Positions 23,752 through 33,478 of a DNA stretch of 64,000 nt are shown here, piece after piece (within the stretch, counting starts at the first letter, position 1; every line of letters starts with the position of its first letter). Where the stretch lies: assembly GCA_024803745.1 (NCBI GenBank), contig JANJXV010000010.1:32917025-32981024 (forward strand), written 5' to 3'. Under the pieces are notes generated by a model, which searched no databases, had not been told where the DNA came from, and saw only the letters and a program-made list of their open reading frames with translations. The stretch comes from Megascapheus bottae (lineage: Eukaryota; Chordata; Mammalia; Rodentia; Geomyidae). A program made the position numbers and the translations under genes.

Positions 23752-24275
23752 TTATTTTTTTAAAGATTAAGCAAAATAATTATCTTTAGATAGTTGTACA
23801 AAGTAGTTTCAGTTGAACATGTCTTAATCAATGTCACCTTCTTTTCCATCTCCCCCAACCCCACCTGTCCTCCGATTTACTTGGCTCCATTTTCTCTTGT
23901 GGACACTGACTATTATGCTCACATTCTGTCAACCTTTCTCTCTTCATTTGTCCATTCCACCTCTTCTTGACTTCATCGCCCCCAGGCTAACACACCTCAA
24001 ATTCCATCTTTCATTTTATTAGACTGTCATTTGTTCAAAGAAGTTAAGCCATTAGAATCTTCCTTGCATGTACCATACTGCAGTTGATAAGTTTGGGCTA
24101 TGCATATGACCCTGTGCATATGTATGTATGATTTAGAGTTAACTTCCACATATGGGAGAAAGCATGCATCCTTTGTATCTCTGGGCCTGACCTATTTCAC
24201 TTAACATCATTTTATCTAGATCCATCCATGCCTCCTGAAAATGACACAAGATCATGTTTCCTGATGGAGTAAACT
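23752..24275 (-). repeat. older L1 3' end (ORF2 tail plus 3' UTR)
   Basis: On plus, the right part (CTGACCTATTTCACTTAACATC, TTTATCTAGATCCATCCATG) is the inverted end of L1 ORF2 (SEVSQ-like region). To its left is a 3' UTR rich in CCCCAACCCC/CCATTCCACC. It lacks the G-rich GGGAAATGGGG block type of the younger L1s here, so it belongs to an older lineage. The 63-codon plus frame at 23831-24022 is antisense to it. Confidence 0.75.
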
Positions 24276-24464
24276 TTAAAAACTAGTAACATATTACAGA
24301 ACGCTTCTCAAATTCGGGGTAGTCAATATAAGCCCAGCTCACAGCCCAAGAGAAACTCTGCATAGTACTTGTTTATGTGAATGACAAAAAAAACCCTCTT
24401 GCTTGACTCCCAAATTACAACAAAGAAATTGAATCTAAATGCTTGTTCACATTCACAATTGAAT

Positions 24465-24545
24465 TCTCAGAGTTGAGCACAGTGTTAATCCTGTAACAGA
24501 CACTTACAAAGCATTTGGAGAATAATGACGAATGAATAAAAGAGC
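24465..24545 (+). repeat. L2 or MIR-like 3' tail
   Basis: GAGCACAGTGTTAATCCTGT, then ACTTACAAAGCATTTGGAGA and GACGAATGAATAAAAGAGC follow the L2 3' end (AGCACAGTGCCTGGCACATAG ... GTTGAATGAATGAA). Confidence 0.55.
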
Positions 24546-25498
24546 TACTTGGATAAAATAAATCCAAGGATTGCTGGTTTCCCATTAGTTTATTACGTCA
24601 ACACCTATATCAACACCACCACAAAAAAAATTGTACACAGCTTAGGAATGAATGCTTGTGAATGAATAGCTACCCTCTGAACCGTCTGCTATACATAATT
24701 ATGATGTTCCAGAGCAGTCCAGAGCTTAAGTTTTGATCATAACATTATTGACAGACTAATGTTTTGGCAGCCCATTGTCTGGTGGACTTGGTGACAATTA
24801 TGAGCCAAACAAAATATATAAAGCTTGAAAAGTATTTGCAACTGGAAGCCAAATGGAAAAGTATTATAATGAATAGTAAATATGTTAGTAAAAATGATCA
24901 AATGGAATCATGATTCAAAGAACTGCCTAGTACTTCTAGTAAATTAGAGCCTGGTTGCCCAGCAACCACTCTGAATGAAGGTTGCATAATGTGATGGCAT
25001 GTTAGATCTTAGCCTCAGAAGTGGCCTGGAAGACAAGCACACACCACCAGTCACCTTGTTAAATTGTAAATGAGCGTAATTCTCTATCTACATGGGGGAG
25101 GTCTGTCAAGAGTACATGATTGCCATGTACTGAGATGACTTGGATATTTTTAAGATTATAGGATTGTTGTACATACATGTATGATTACTTGTGTTGCTTT
25201 GGATCTTTTTTAGTACATTTGCGGATGTATCTCTAATGGAAGATTGTGCCCAAATGACTAGCCAAAAGACTAGGAAAAAAACCTCTATGACACCTAAGTT
25301 TCATCTATTTTTTGACTGCTAACTTTTACCATTTACTCCCAAATAAAAGGAAAACAGTAAACTGTAAAGCTAAAATTCAACTAAAATTTTTAATCAGCAT
25401 AGAAAAGAGCTCCTGAAGAAAGCAAATCAAAAAAACCTAACAAAAGTATATACAAAGGGAGTAAGCCAATGAATAAATGGGTAAAATCAGGTTAACAT
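24546..25498. other. unassigned AT-rich sequence
   Basis: No gene or recognisable repeat. Confidence 0.45.
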
Positions 25499-25660
25499 TT
25501 GCTAATATTACCATATACTGAATATTCTTTACCTTGAGCTAATACATTGATTATTTACATGATTAATTTTATGAGGTAAATATTATTAATATCCCTCTAA
25601 CTTTTACTTAAGAAGACTCAATCACATCAAGTTTAAGTAACTTGATTTAAGCATGCGAAT
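25499..25660 (-). repeat. MIR SINE fragment (minus)
   Basis: TTTATGAGGTAAATATTATT, AATATCCCTCTAACTTTTACTT and AGTTTAAGTAACTTGATTTA reproduce the inverted MIR core (TATGAGGTAGGTACTATTATTATCCC...TTAAGTAACTTGCC). Confidence 0.72.
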
Positions 25661-26094
25661 TATGTCCAAAAAGTACCCTTTCAATCACTAAGTGATAATT
25701 TCTTTTAAGAAGTGAAAGAGACAATAAATTGATCAAAAGTGCTTCTACAACTAGCAATTATAAGGATGATAAGTCAAACAAATTACAAAACTATGATTTC
25801 TAATTTACATACAATTTTAAAAGATAATATAATTCAATACTGACAATATTGACATAGTATTTAGGGAATTCCTAGTTTACCCTAAATATGTTTGTGTATT
25901 AATCATGGAATGATAAAAAGTAGGGAGCACAATAGTAATGCTTCATATTAATTACCTATTTGTATACTTTCAGTGAATAACTGTCATTTTTCCTTTTATT
26001 ATTTCTTAAAAATGAATCACTTTTTTAAAATGTTAATACAATGGACATCTAAAGAACAATGTAGATAAAGGTACAGTACAACCAACACTTTCAA

Positions 26095-26372
26095 AAACTG
26101 CTGCAATGATCAGGCCTATAATCCTAGCTACTTGAAAGGCAGGGATCTAATGGGCAATTGTTCAGGCTCAGCCCAGCAAAACTCCACCATAACCAGGTCT
26201 ATACCTTTCATCCCAACTACACAAGAAGCTTAAATAGGAGGACCACAGTTCAGGCTGACCTAGATGAAATGCTAGATCTTTCTCAAAATAAATAGCAGAA
26301 GCACGAAGGGCACAAGGCACAATTCAAGCGGTAGAGTACCTGCCTAGGAAACACAAGGCTGTAAGTCCAAAT
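26095..26372 (+). repeat. composite SINE: 7SL-like, 7SL-like, tRNA-like
   Basis: Three units in a row. First: AGGCCTATAATCCTAGCTAC with CAGGCTCAGCCCAGCAAAAC (B1-like). Second: AGGTCTATACCTTTCATCCC with GGACCACAGTTCAGGCTGAC (also B1-like, same order of motifs). Third: a tRNA-like unit GCACAATTCAAGCGGTAGAG, TACCTGCCTAGGAAACACAA. The third unit resembles an ordinary ID/tRNA-Ala unit rather than the right monomer of the younger dimers. Heavily diverged and non-coding. Confidence 0.65.
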
Positions 26373-27243
26373 TTCAAAATGAAGCCAATCACCTGATGAT
26401 GAATAGAATAAAATAAAGTATGATAAATTAGAAGCTTTAGGGACACATGTCCCTTAAACTTCTCTAACAAATATTTTCCAAAGAAGTAATCACAATCACA
26501 GTAAGTAACAGTAAGTGTTGAAGAGAACTGGAAATAACAAAAGTCCAAAATTATGTGTATGTGGTATAGCTATTAAAGAATACCTACAAAATCAATAATG
26601 GCATGAAAAAATAACTATAATAGGAAGTGAACTTATCAGAGGATAAAGCTGCATTGAACGACTCACATATTATAACCTTTCACACAGAGCTATTTTTTCA
26701 GAAGGAAAGAGAGAAAGCAAAAGGATTCTTTGAAGAATATAAGCCATTAGGCAATACTTTGGGGAATGATTAGTAATAGTTTATGACTTTAGCTCTTAAC
26801 CATTTTATTTGTATTTTTCCCATGAGCATCTTTTTAAAGTGAAAGTATTAAAGAAATAAATGAAACAAATGAAAGACTGGAATATCATGCAATAATTCTC
26901 ACTGAATTTGACTCAGTGACCAGAAAGTTATTCTAGTGATAAATTATGCTGAATAGCTAATGTTATTGGTAGTATATTTTTGTTACTAGTCACACATCAT
27001 TTTACCAAATGTTTTCACTGTCTTAAAGCAGAGGAAAAAATATTATGAGTAATTTAGTTTTTAAAAAATCCTAGAGCAATATAAGCTTTACAGTTGACAA
27101 AGTCTTTCTCAGAAAATTGAAGAAATGCTTGATTTACAAAGTACTGTTTGATAAATAAACTCTAATATTAAAATTTAAACAAAAGAGCAAACTTCTCTCC
27201 TATATACATAAAGGGAGATTCACTTTCTAATATCTAGCACTAA
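26373..27243. other. unassigned AT-rich sequence
   Basis: No gene or named repeat. A 74-codon minus frame (26324-26548) overlaps the SINE edge and is not convincing. Confidence 0.45.
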
Positions 27244-27244
27244 T

Positions 27245-27358
27245 CTGAAGCAGGTAAGTTAATCTGGCCAAGACAACACTAATGGAGTCAAGGCCCAGAT
27301 AGGGGACCAAGTTCCACTGATTCTAAATCCAGCACATTTTCCATTAAGCTATCAGAAT
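27245..27358 (-). repeat. MIR SINE fragment (minus)
   Basis: GGTAAGTTAATCTGGCCAAG, then CCACTGATTCTAAATCCAGC and CATTTTCCATTAAGCTATC mirror the inverted MIR 5' half (TTAAGTAACTTGCCCAAGG...GACTCCAGAGCCC...CTCTTAACCACTAC). Confidence 0.72.
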
Positions 27359-27464
27359 AATCATATGATCATTCTGAAAGGGGCACAGCAGGAAAAAAAG
27401 AACATTTCCGTTTTTTTCCTGGGCGCCTGGTAAAGGTAGCTGTAGAAAAGCAGCATGGAGCGTA

Positions 27465-27592
27465 TAGGTTTTCAGGTAGAACAGACCTGCAGACCTGGAA
27501 TTAAATCCATAGCCTTTGCTACATGACTTTTGCAAGTCTTAGTCATCTTGTCAGAAGAATAAGAATGATGCTGATCTGACAATGGCCTCATA
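27465..27592 (+). repeat. MIR SINE fragment (plus)
   Basis: GTAGAACAGACCTGCAGACC, TGGAATTAAATCCATAGCCT, TGCTACATGACTTTTGCAAG and CATCTTGTCAGAAGAATAAG follow MIR from its 5' half into the core. It lies opposite and 106 bases from the preceding minus-strand MIR. Confidence 0.72.
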
Positions 27593-27599
27593 TCTAAAA

Positions 27600-28845
27600 T
27601 ATACTTAAAGCAAAAATTTAACACCCCCCAAATAAAACCCAAATCCTTCAAGAAATAACAACTGAATTAATAAATGGCCAAACACTTCAAGAGAGACTTC
27701 TCAGAAAAAAAAGTAAGAATGGCCAAAAGACACAAGAAGACATGTTCAAAATCTCTGGCCATAAAAAAAATACAAATCAAAACAACATTGCGATACTAAT
27801 GCACCTTGTTTAGAATTGCTACTATCAAGAAAACTAACAACAGATGCTGGCAGGGATATGGCCAAAAGGGAACACCCCTATCTGTTGGAGGGAATGTGAC
27901 CTTGTTCAATCATTCTGGAAAGCAGTATGAAGGTTCCTTAAAAGGCTATATGTAGAGCTTCACCAACTCTATTCCTGGGCATTTAGCCAATTGACCACAA
28001 ATCAGGCCACGCTAAAGCTATGTGAGCAACTATATTTATAGTCAAGATATGGAATCAACCCAGATGCCCCTAGTGAACAAATAAATCAAGAAAATGTGAG
28101 ATTTATACATATATATATGAATTCTATGCATATATATGTGTATATATCATGGAATTCTATGCTTCTATCAGAAAGTATGGCATTGCCTCATTTATAAGAA
28201 AATGGAAAGACTTGGAAAAAATTATATTAAGCAAAGTAAGCAAACCAGACCTAAAAAAAGCATAGGTTACATGGCTTTCCTCATTTGTGATAATTAGAAT
28301 GTACCTATAAATCTACAAGTAATTACAAAGGATAGTAAAAGACAAAAATTCACTTGAACGTGATAAATTAAATAGAACGCTAACCATTCACACAGTAAGA
28401 CCAAATGAGGATCACAAAAGCCCAACAGCTATATGCATATGAACATATAAAATGAAATTAACTCCAACAAATGGAAACAAGAGGTTTTTTTTAAAAATTT
28501 TACATTTTGTGTTTCTTGTTTGTTTCGTTTTTCCTCTTTTGTTGTTGTTTTTACTTCTGTAAAATATGTATGTAAGTGTCGTCTTGTATTCAAGTTTCTA
28601 TTTGGGGGAGGGTAAGGAAAAAATAGAAACAGTGAAAAGAGGGTGAATTGATGCAGCAGTGCTACCCATTAGGCACCATGTTGAAAATGAACTACACCAC
28701 CTATGGGGGATGAGGCTGGAGGGAAAAAACCGGGAGAAGAGAAAATGAAGGAGGGATTGACACCATTAAAAAAAAGAAATATACTCATTACCTCACCTCT
28801 GTAACTATAACCCCTCTGCACGTGACCTTTATTAAAAATAAATTT
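27600..28845 (+). repeat. 5'-truncated L1: ORF2 C-terminal region and 3' UTR
   Basis: From about 27690 the sequence encodes, with stops and frameshifts, the standard L1 ORF2 C-terminal landmarks: KxxSxx...EIQIK-like, then TPVRM-like, the zinc-knuckle-like CWxxCxE region (about 27845) and the FxxALFTI...TWNQP... region (about 28030). A TA-repeat expansion sits at 28107-28147. ORF2 ends near 28310. The 3' UTR carries the GGGGAGGG block and ends in TTAAAAATAAATTTG at about 28845. Inactive. Confidence 0.88.
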
Positions 28846-30259
28846 GAAAAAATGAAAAAGAGTAACAGTATCTCTGTAAAGATGTTATGAAGGTAGTTAA
28901 GACAAGATACACAATACATATTTGGTAACCTTTTGAATAGTAGTTGCTGATGTCGCTTCCCCCATCCCATCCACCTCTAATATCCTAGTGATTCATGGGT
29001 GTATCCTTGCTTCAAGCCTACTCTTCCTTTCTTATTCAAAAAGCAACAACTTAAGCACCACTCCGCAAAGAAATAAAAGAGAACACAAAGGCCATAAATC
29101 TTAAAAATGCCCACTTTCCTTCAATATCTCCTTCAAACTCTATACATTTGCTGAAAAGAGTATTGGAACTAATATAAGCCATCAAATCTCTTTAGATGTT
29201 AAAAATAAGCTGCTACTTGAATAATGTAACATCCAGTCTTATGCTCCACTTAGAGAATGCTCACTGAGGAAAATATAATTTTGACTGCATTTGACCAAGA
29301 CCTTTTTCAGTCTTTCATTTTTGTTATTTTCATTTTAAACATGGAAAGTCTGGCTTAAAGATATGCAGTACAAAAATGCACATACATTTTATCTTGTGGC
29401 TCAGAGGGCTTTATCCTAAGTCTAAAAGCTTTTGGCTAAAGTGCAAAAACACTGGAGAGTCATTTTGAATAGCAAAAGAAATTGAAAGGATTTCAACTCA
29501 TCTGTAGTTCCAGTGGCTGGCTGGCTGTTCCATTTTGAATTGATTTTTCAAATGTATGTAAGTCATCAAGCTTGCAGATTTTAACCTCGCCAATAAAGTA
29601 TTAACAAACCTTTTCAAAGAATGAGACTTTCTAAAGAAATTAAGTCATTTAGATTCTTACCCTAGAAGAGAGAACTCTAGAGACATTGATAGGAATCTTA
29701 ATGGAATGAAGGCTCCCAAGTAAATTTTAGATTTAAAACCAATGCTTCACTGCTTGTATGCATAGAGAAGAGGAAAGGGAAAAATGTCATTTAAGCAATG
29801 CTGTAACACAAAACTTTTCCAGCAAGTCTCCTGGCTGACCCTTGGCTTTCTCTGTCCATGTCAGCCCAGACTTTGTAGTCAACAGGATAGAATGAATTGT
29901 GGATGTCCAGTAACTACACAGAGAAACCAAACCTGTTCCACATCCCCCCCTTCCCCCGCCAAAACAATTGTATAATAGCCAGACTGTCACTAAATCAGGA
30001 TCCTACAAGCAGTGGAGCTGGGTAAAGCTTTTGCTTTAATAAAATTAAAATTAAGTGAGATGATATACAGAAAACCCTTCATTTTTATCTTTTATGATTG
30101 CTTGTTTTTCCCTCTTATTTGAGATATCTGTTTTGAAAAGATGAATATTTTCTTCCATTTGTTTTGTGATCATCCTTGCTTTTTAGTACTCTAAATATAA
30201 AGTTGATACACATGTTCTATTACAGAGTATGAAGAAAAGAGTAACTATTTCTCAAAATT
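28846..30259. other. unassigned sequence
   Basis: About 1.4 kb with no gene or named repeat. Overlapping plus and minus frames at 29784-29990 (63 and 67 codons) are mutually antisense and unremarkable. Confidence 0.45.
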
Positions 30260-30267
30260 AACTTCAG

Positions 30268-30510
30268 GGGCCGGTGTGGTGGCTCACGCCTGTAATCCTA
30301 GATACTCAGTTGGTTGAGGTCTGAGGATCGTGATTCAAAGCAGCTCAGGCACTAAAGACTGTGAGACTCTTATCTCCAATTAACCACTAGAAAACCGGAA
30401 GTGGTGCTGTGGCTTCAGGGATAGGGTGGTAGCCTTGAGCTGGAAAGCTCAGGGATAGCACCCAGGTTCAGAGTTCACCGCCCCATGACCCACAAAAGAT
30501 AATGATAATA
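30268..30510 (+). repeat. 7SL-headed dimeric SINE, well preserved
   Basis: The head GGGCCGGTGTGGTGGCTCAC, GCCTGTAATCCTAGATACTC, AGGTCTGAGGATCGTGATTC is clearly 7SL/B1-type. The junction is GAGACTCTTATCTCCAATTA, ACCACTAGAAAACC. The right monomer then begins GGAAGTGGTGCTGTGGCTTC and includes CCTTGAGCTGGAAAGCTCAG. The tail is GATAATGATAATA. It is the best copy for defining this family and lies directly in front of the next SINE. Confidence 0.95.
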
Positions 30511-30514
30511 ATTT

Positions 30515-30703
30515 CAGGGCCGGGAGTTGGGCCTAGTGGTAGAGTGCTTGCCTAGCATGCACAAAGACGCGGGTTCCATTCCTCTATACCACACACCAGA
30601 AGTGGTGCTGTGGCTCTAGTGGTAGAGCTCTAGCCTTGAGAAAACCCATGGACAGTGCTCAGACCCTGAATTCAAGCCCTGGGGCTGGCAAAAAATAAAT
30701 AAA
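30515..30703 (+). repeat. IDL-Geo-like dimeric SINE abutting the preceding SINE
   Basis: Head GGGCCGGGAGTTGGGCCTAG, TGGTAGAGTGCTTGCCTAGC, GCGGGTTCCATTCC; shortened linker (ACACACCA); right monomer AGAAGTGGTGCTGTGGCTCT, AGAAAACCCATGGACAGTGC; tail AAAAAATAAATAAATACATA. The word ACTTCAG flanks the pair (30261 and 30711) and a similar TTTCAG stands between them. Confidence 0.95.
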
Positions 30704-30720
30704 TACATAAACTTCAGTGG

Positions 30721-32349
30721 TATTAAATCATTTGTGTTCTAGCAAAATAAAATTGTATGATTTGTGCCCAGTTATTTTTTGCTGCACTTCTACCATGCAT
30801 TTTTTACATCTTTGATCACTGAGAAAGTATTACCATGACATATTAAACATTTTATACAAAAACGTGTAAGCTATTGTCTTAATCCAAATTTTGAATAACT
30901 TGGACAAGGTAAAACCTAAACAAGAGAAAGACATAGAGTCATGAGTCAAAGATGCAGCCATCTAGCCACACATGTGGGCAGGCTATCTTGTGCAGAGAAA
31001 ACTGGTTATTATCATGAGTGGTAAAAGTGTCAGGCTTTCCAAAGGTGGGGAAGTCCAGGAGAAGAAGACCCAACTACTTTTAAAATGTTAAATATATCAA
31101 ATATGATGGTAGATCTCTTTCCCTAAGTATAGCTAGCCAACGACATTTTTAAAATTCCATTTTTTTAGAATCCTGATGAAAATATTGGTTAGAATTAAAT
31201 TCTTTGGATATTATTTTTCTGCACATTTTTTCAGATGAGTAGCGAACAACAAAAAACTTCAGAAAGGGAAATGAGGCATTTTTCTACAATTTACAGACTT
31301 TATGAGTCTATAATTGAATGTTAACAGAATCCTGGAATTGCTTAGATATTAAGTGATTAATGAATCTTAAGGACATAATCCCATGATCATTGACTTACTT
31401 AAGGTAAAAAGGGACATTATAAGTATGTGATAGTTTGTGAAATTATTTTACAGAAGTCTGTTTGAATGAACAACATTTGTGATTTATTATTTCTTGAAAT
31501 CCAAAATAGCTCCACAGGATAGATAGATTTTGCTCACCTTCCAGAAGAAAGAAACAGACAAAGAACAGTTAAGGTTTGCAAAGAAGTAAAACTAGTGAAT
31601 GAAAGAGCTAGAATGCTACCTGAAATTGTGATTGCTCATGGAAGGACATGCCCACAAGTACCACCTTTCTTCAGTATTCAGATTCACAGAAATAAAAATA
31701 GCAGGAGAACATTTATTTTACATTTTGTGTTATTTAACAATGGAAAATTTATTTTACAAATACAGTCCTCTTTTAATTCAAAAGTTAAAATAACTGTCAA
31801 TTGGCTGAGATATAGAAGAGCTAGCACTTATATCAGCAGATTATATCACTTATATCAATATCCTTCATCTTTAAATCTAAAAATTATATATTCCTGTCCT
31901 GCTTCAACCAGTTCAAAAGTCATATTTCCACTGGACACTTGCTACATTGTGTGATTTACTTAATTTTTGTGCTATTGTTAAATGAATTCATTTTGGAATG
32001 ACTTCAGTCTAAGTAACCACTGAAAATTTGGAAATAAGTGTTAAATCTTTTGATTGACTTTTGTTAAATCTTTCTGAGTGAGTTCTTTTTTGGCTTTTAA
32101 TAATGTATTTATAGACATCGTTATTAAAATTCATAGCTATATTTTTGCATATTTTATGCAATTATGATGCAATAATAAATCATGATATATGTAAAATATT
32201 TGTGCCTATGTAATCATAAGGTAATTTCACTTTTAAATAAAACCCTTGGTGTTAGCTCTTTCCCTAAATATAGCTGGCCAATAAGCACTTAAAATCTCTA
32301 ATGTATTTTTTAAATCTTGAGAGAAAAAATACTGGTTTAAATTAAATTC
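30721..32349. other. unassigned AT-rich sequence holding one arm of a diverged duplication
   Basis: No gene. The 119-codon plus frame at 31595-31954 has low-complexity AT-driven composition and no domain features. The stretch 31105-31230 is similar to 32250-32350 plus 32560-32605, which is described under findings. Confidence 0.5.
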
Positions 32350-32354
32350 CTTTA

Positions 32355-32558
32355 TGGGCCAGGAGTGTGGCCTAGTGGTAGAGAGTTTGCCTAACATGCA
32401 CAAAGCCCTGGGTTCAATTCCTTGTTACCACATACACAGAAAAAAACAGAAGTGTTGCTGTGGCTCAAGTGGTAGAGTTCCAGCCTTGAGCAAAAGAAGC
32501 TCAGGAATAGTCCCCAGTCCCTGAATTCAAGCCCAAGCCTGATAAGGAAAAAAATTAA
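32355..32558 (+). repeat. IDL-Geo-like dimeric SINE
   Basis: Head GGGCCAGGAGTGTGGCCTAG, TGGTAGAGAGTTTGCCTAAC, GGGTTCAATTCC; linker ACATACACAGAAAAAAACAG; right monomer AAGTGTTGCTGTGGCTCAAG with the fuller TTGAGCAAAAGAAGCTCAGG segment. Tail AAGGAAAAAAATT. It interrupts the second arm of a diverged duplication. TTAAATTCC and TTAAATTTC at the two edges are the likely target duplication. Confidence 0.93.
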
Positions 32559-32858
32559 ATTTCTATGGTATTATTTTTCTATACATTTTTCTCATACTTT
32601 CCCTACCATTATGGCATGTACACATGACACACCTGTATGGAACACACTTATACACATGCACAGTCACACAACTACATTTCAATAAATTTTAGTATTTCAC
32701 AGTGCATTTAAGATACAGAATTAAGTCCTAGGTATTAAATTGGCCTTAATCACTGTCAACAGCCAATGAAATATGATTTGATTATAAGTTATCTCCATTA
32801 AAATCCCAATTGAGAGTTGGAAAGCGGTGCTTTGGTGGGAAAGACTACTAGTTTTCTT

Positions 32859-33204
32859 TTCATTTTTTAGTTTTTTTATTTTAATGTATAGAGGGGTTGC
32901 AGTTGTATTCGCCAGATAGAAGATGCATTATTTCTCACACATTGATATCCCTTCTCATGTTTTTGTCCCTATTTCCCTCCCCCCACCCCTCCCTCATTTC
33001 CCCCTCCTATTTCAAATAAACAAATACATATATATATATATTACCAGATAACAAAGTCAGATACTGTAACAATATGAGATTAACCAAAGGGCAACACAAG
33101 AGAAGAGAAATAGCATAGTACATTAACAACAGTCACTCATAATTAAGTTCTTGTTTCCCTGTCTTACAGGTCCATTAATTTGGTCTCATCCTAAATGGCC
33201 TTAT
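32859..33204 (-). repeat. 5'-truncated L1 3' UTR insertion with target duplication
   Basis: Plus strand starts with a T-run (TTTTTTATTTTAATGTATAG), then the inverted 3' UTR: CATTGATATCCCTTCTCATG, CCCCCCACCCCTCCC, TACTGTAACAATATGAGATT and the CACTCATAATTAAG region. Direct repeats AAGACTACTAGTTTTCTT (32841-32858) and AAGACTACTCATTTTCTT (33205-33222) match at 16 of 18 bases. Length about 346 bp, all 3' UTR. Confidence 0.9.
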
Positions 33205-33254
33205 AAGACTACTCATTTTCTTGAAGGAATTGATTACTGCCTGAAAGAGTGAAT

Positions 33255-33478
33255 TGTTATAAAATAATAACCTAACACCTCCCTAGTTTTTTGCTTCTTC
33301 TCCCTTCAAGTGACATCTGTTTCACCATTTGATGTTACGCATCATGAATCCTTTGGCAGAAGCCAATGATGGTGCCATGTTTAAGACCTCTAAAACCATG
33401 AGTTAAATGAGTTTCTTTTCTTTCTACATTACTTTGCATTAGATATTCTGATACAGAAACACAAAATGGACAGACATT
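33255..33478 (+). repeat. MaLR (MLT1/MST-like) LTR fragment
   Basis: The 3' part of an ERVL-MaLR LTR is visible: CTAACACCTCCCTAGT with TTGCTTCTTCTCCC, then TGGTGCCATGTTTAAGACCTC, AAAACCATGAGTTAAATGAG, TTTCTTTTCTTTCTACATTAC, and AGAAACACAAAATGGACAGACA at the end. These follow the family pattern GCCATGxTTCC...AACCATGAGCCAAxTAAA...TTTCTTTATAAATTAC...ACAAAATGGACTAA. No internal coding region is next to it, so it is a solo remnant. Confidence 0.72.

Noticed and set aside
30268..30400. Alu-like or 7SL RNA gene candidate
   Set aside because: The 7SL similarity covers only a B1-length head and is followed by the SINE right monomer. It is not a 7SL gene or primate Alu.
31595..31954. 119-codon plus-strand frame
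   Set aside because: AT-driven composition, no domain, no splice or promoter context. A single frame of this length is expected by chance in 64 kb.
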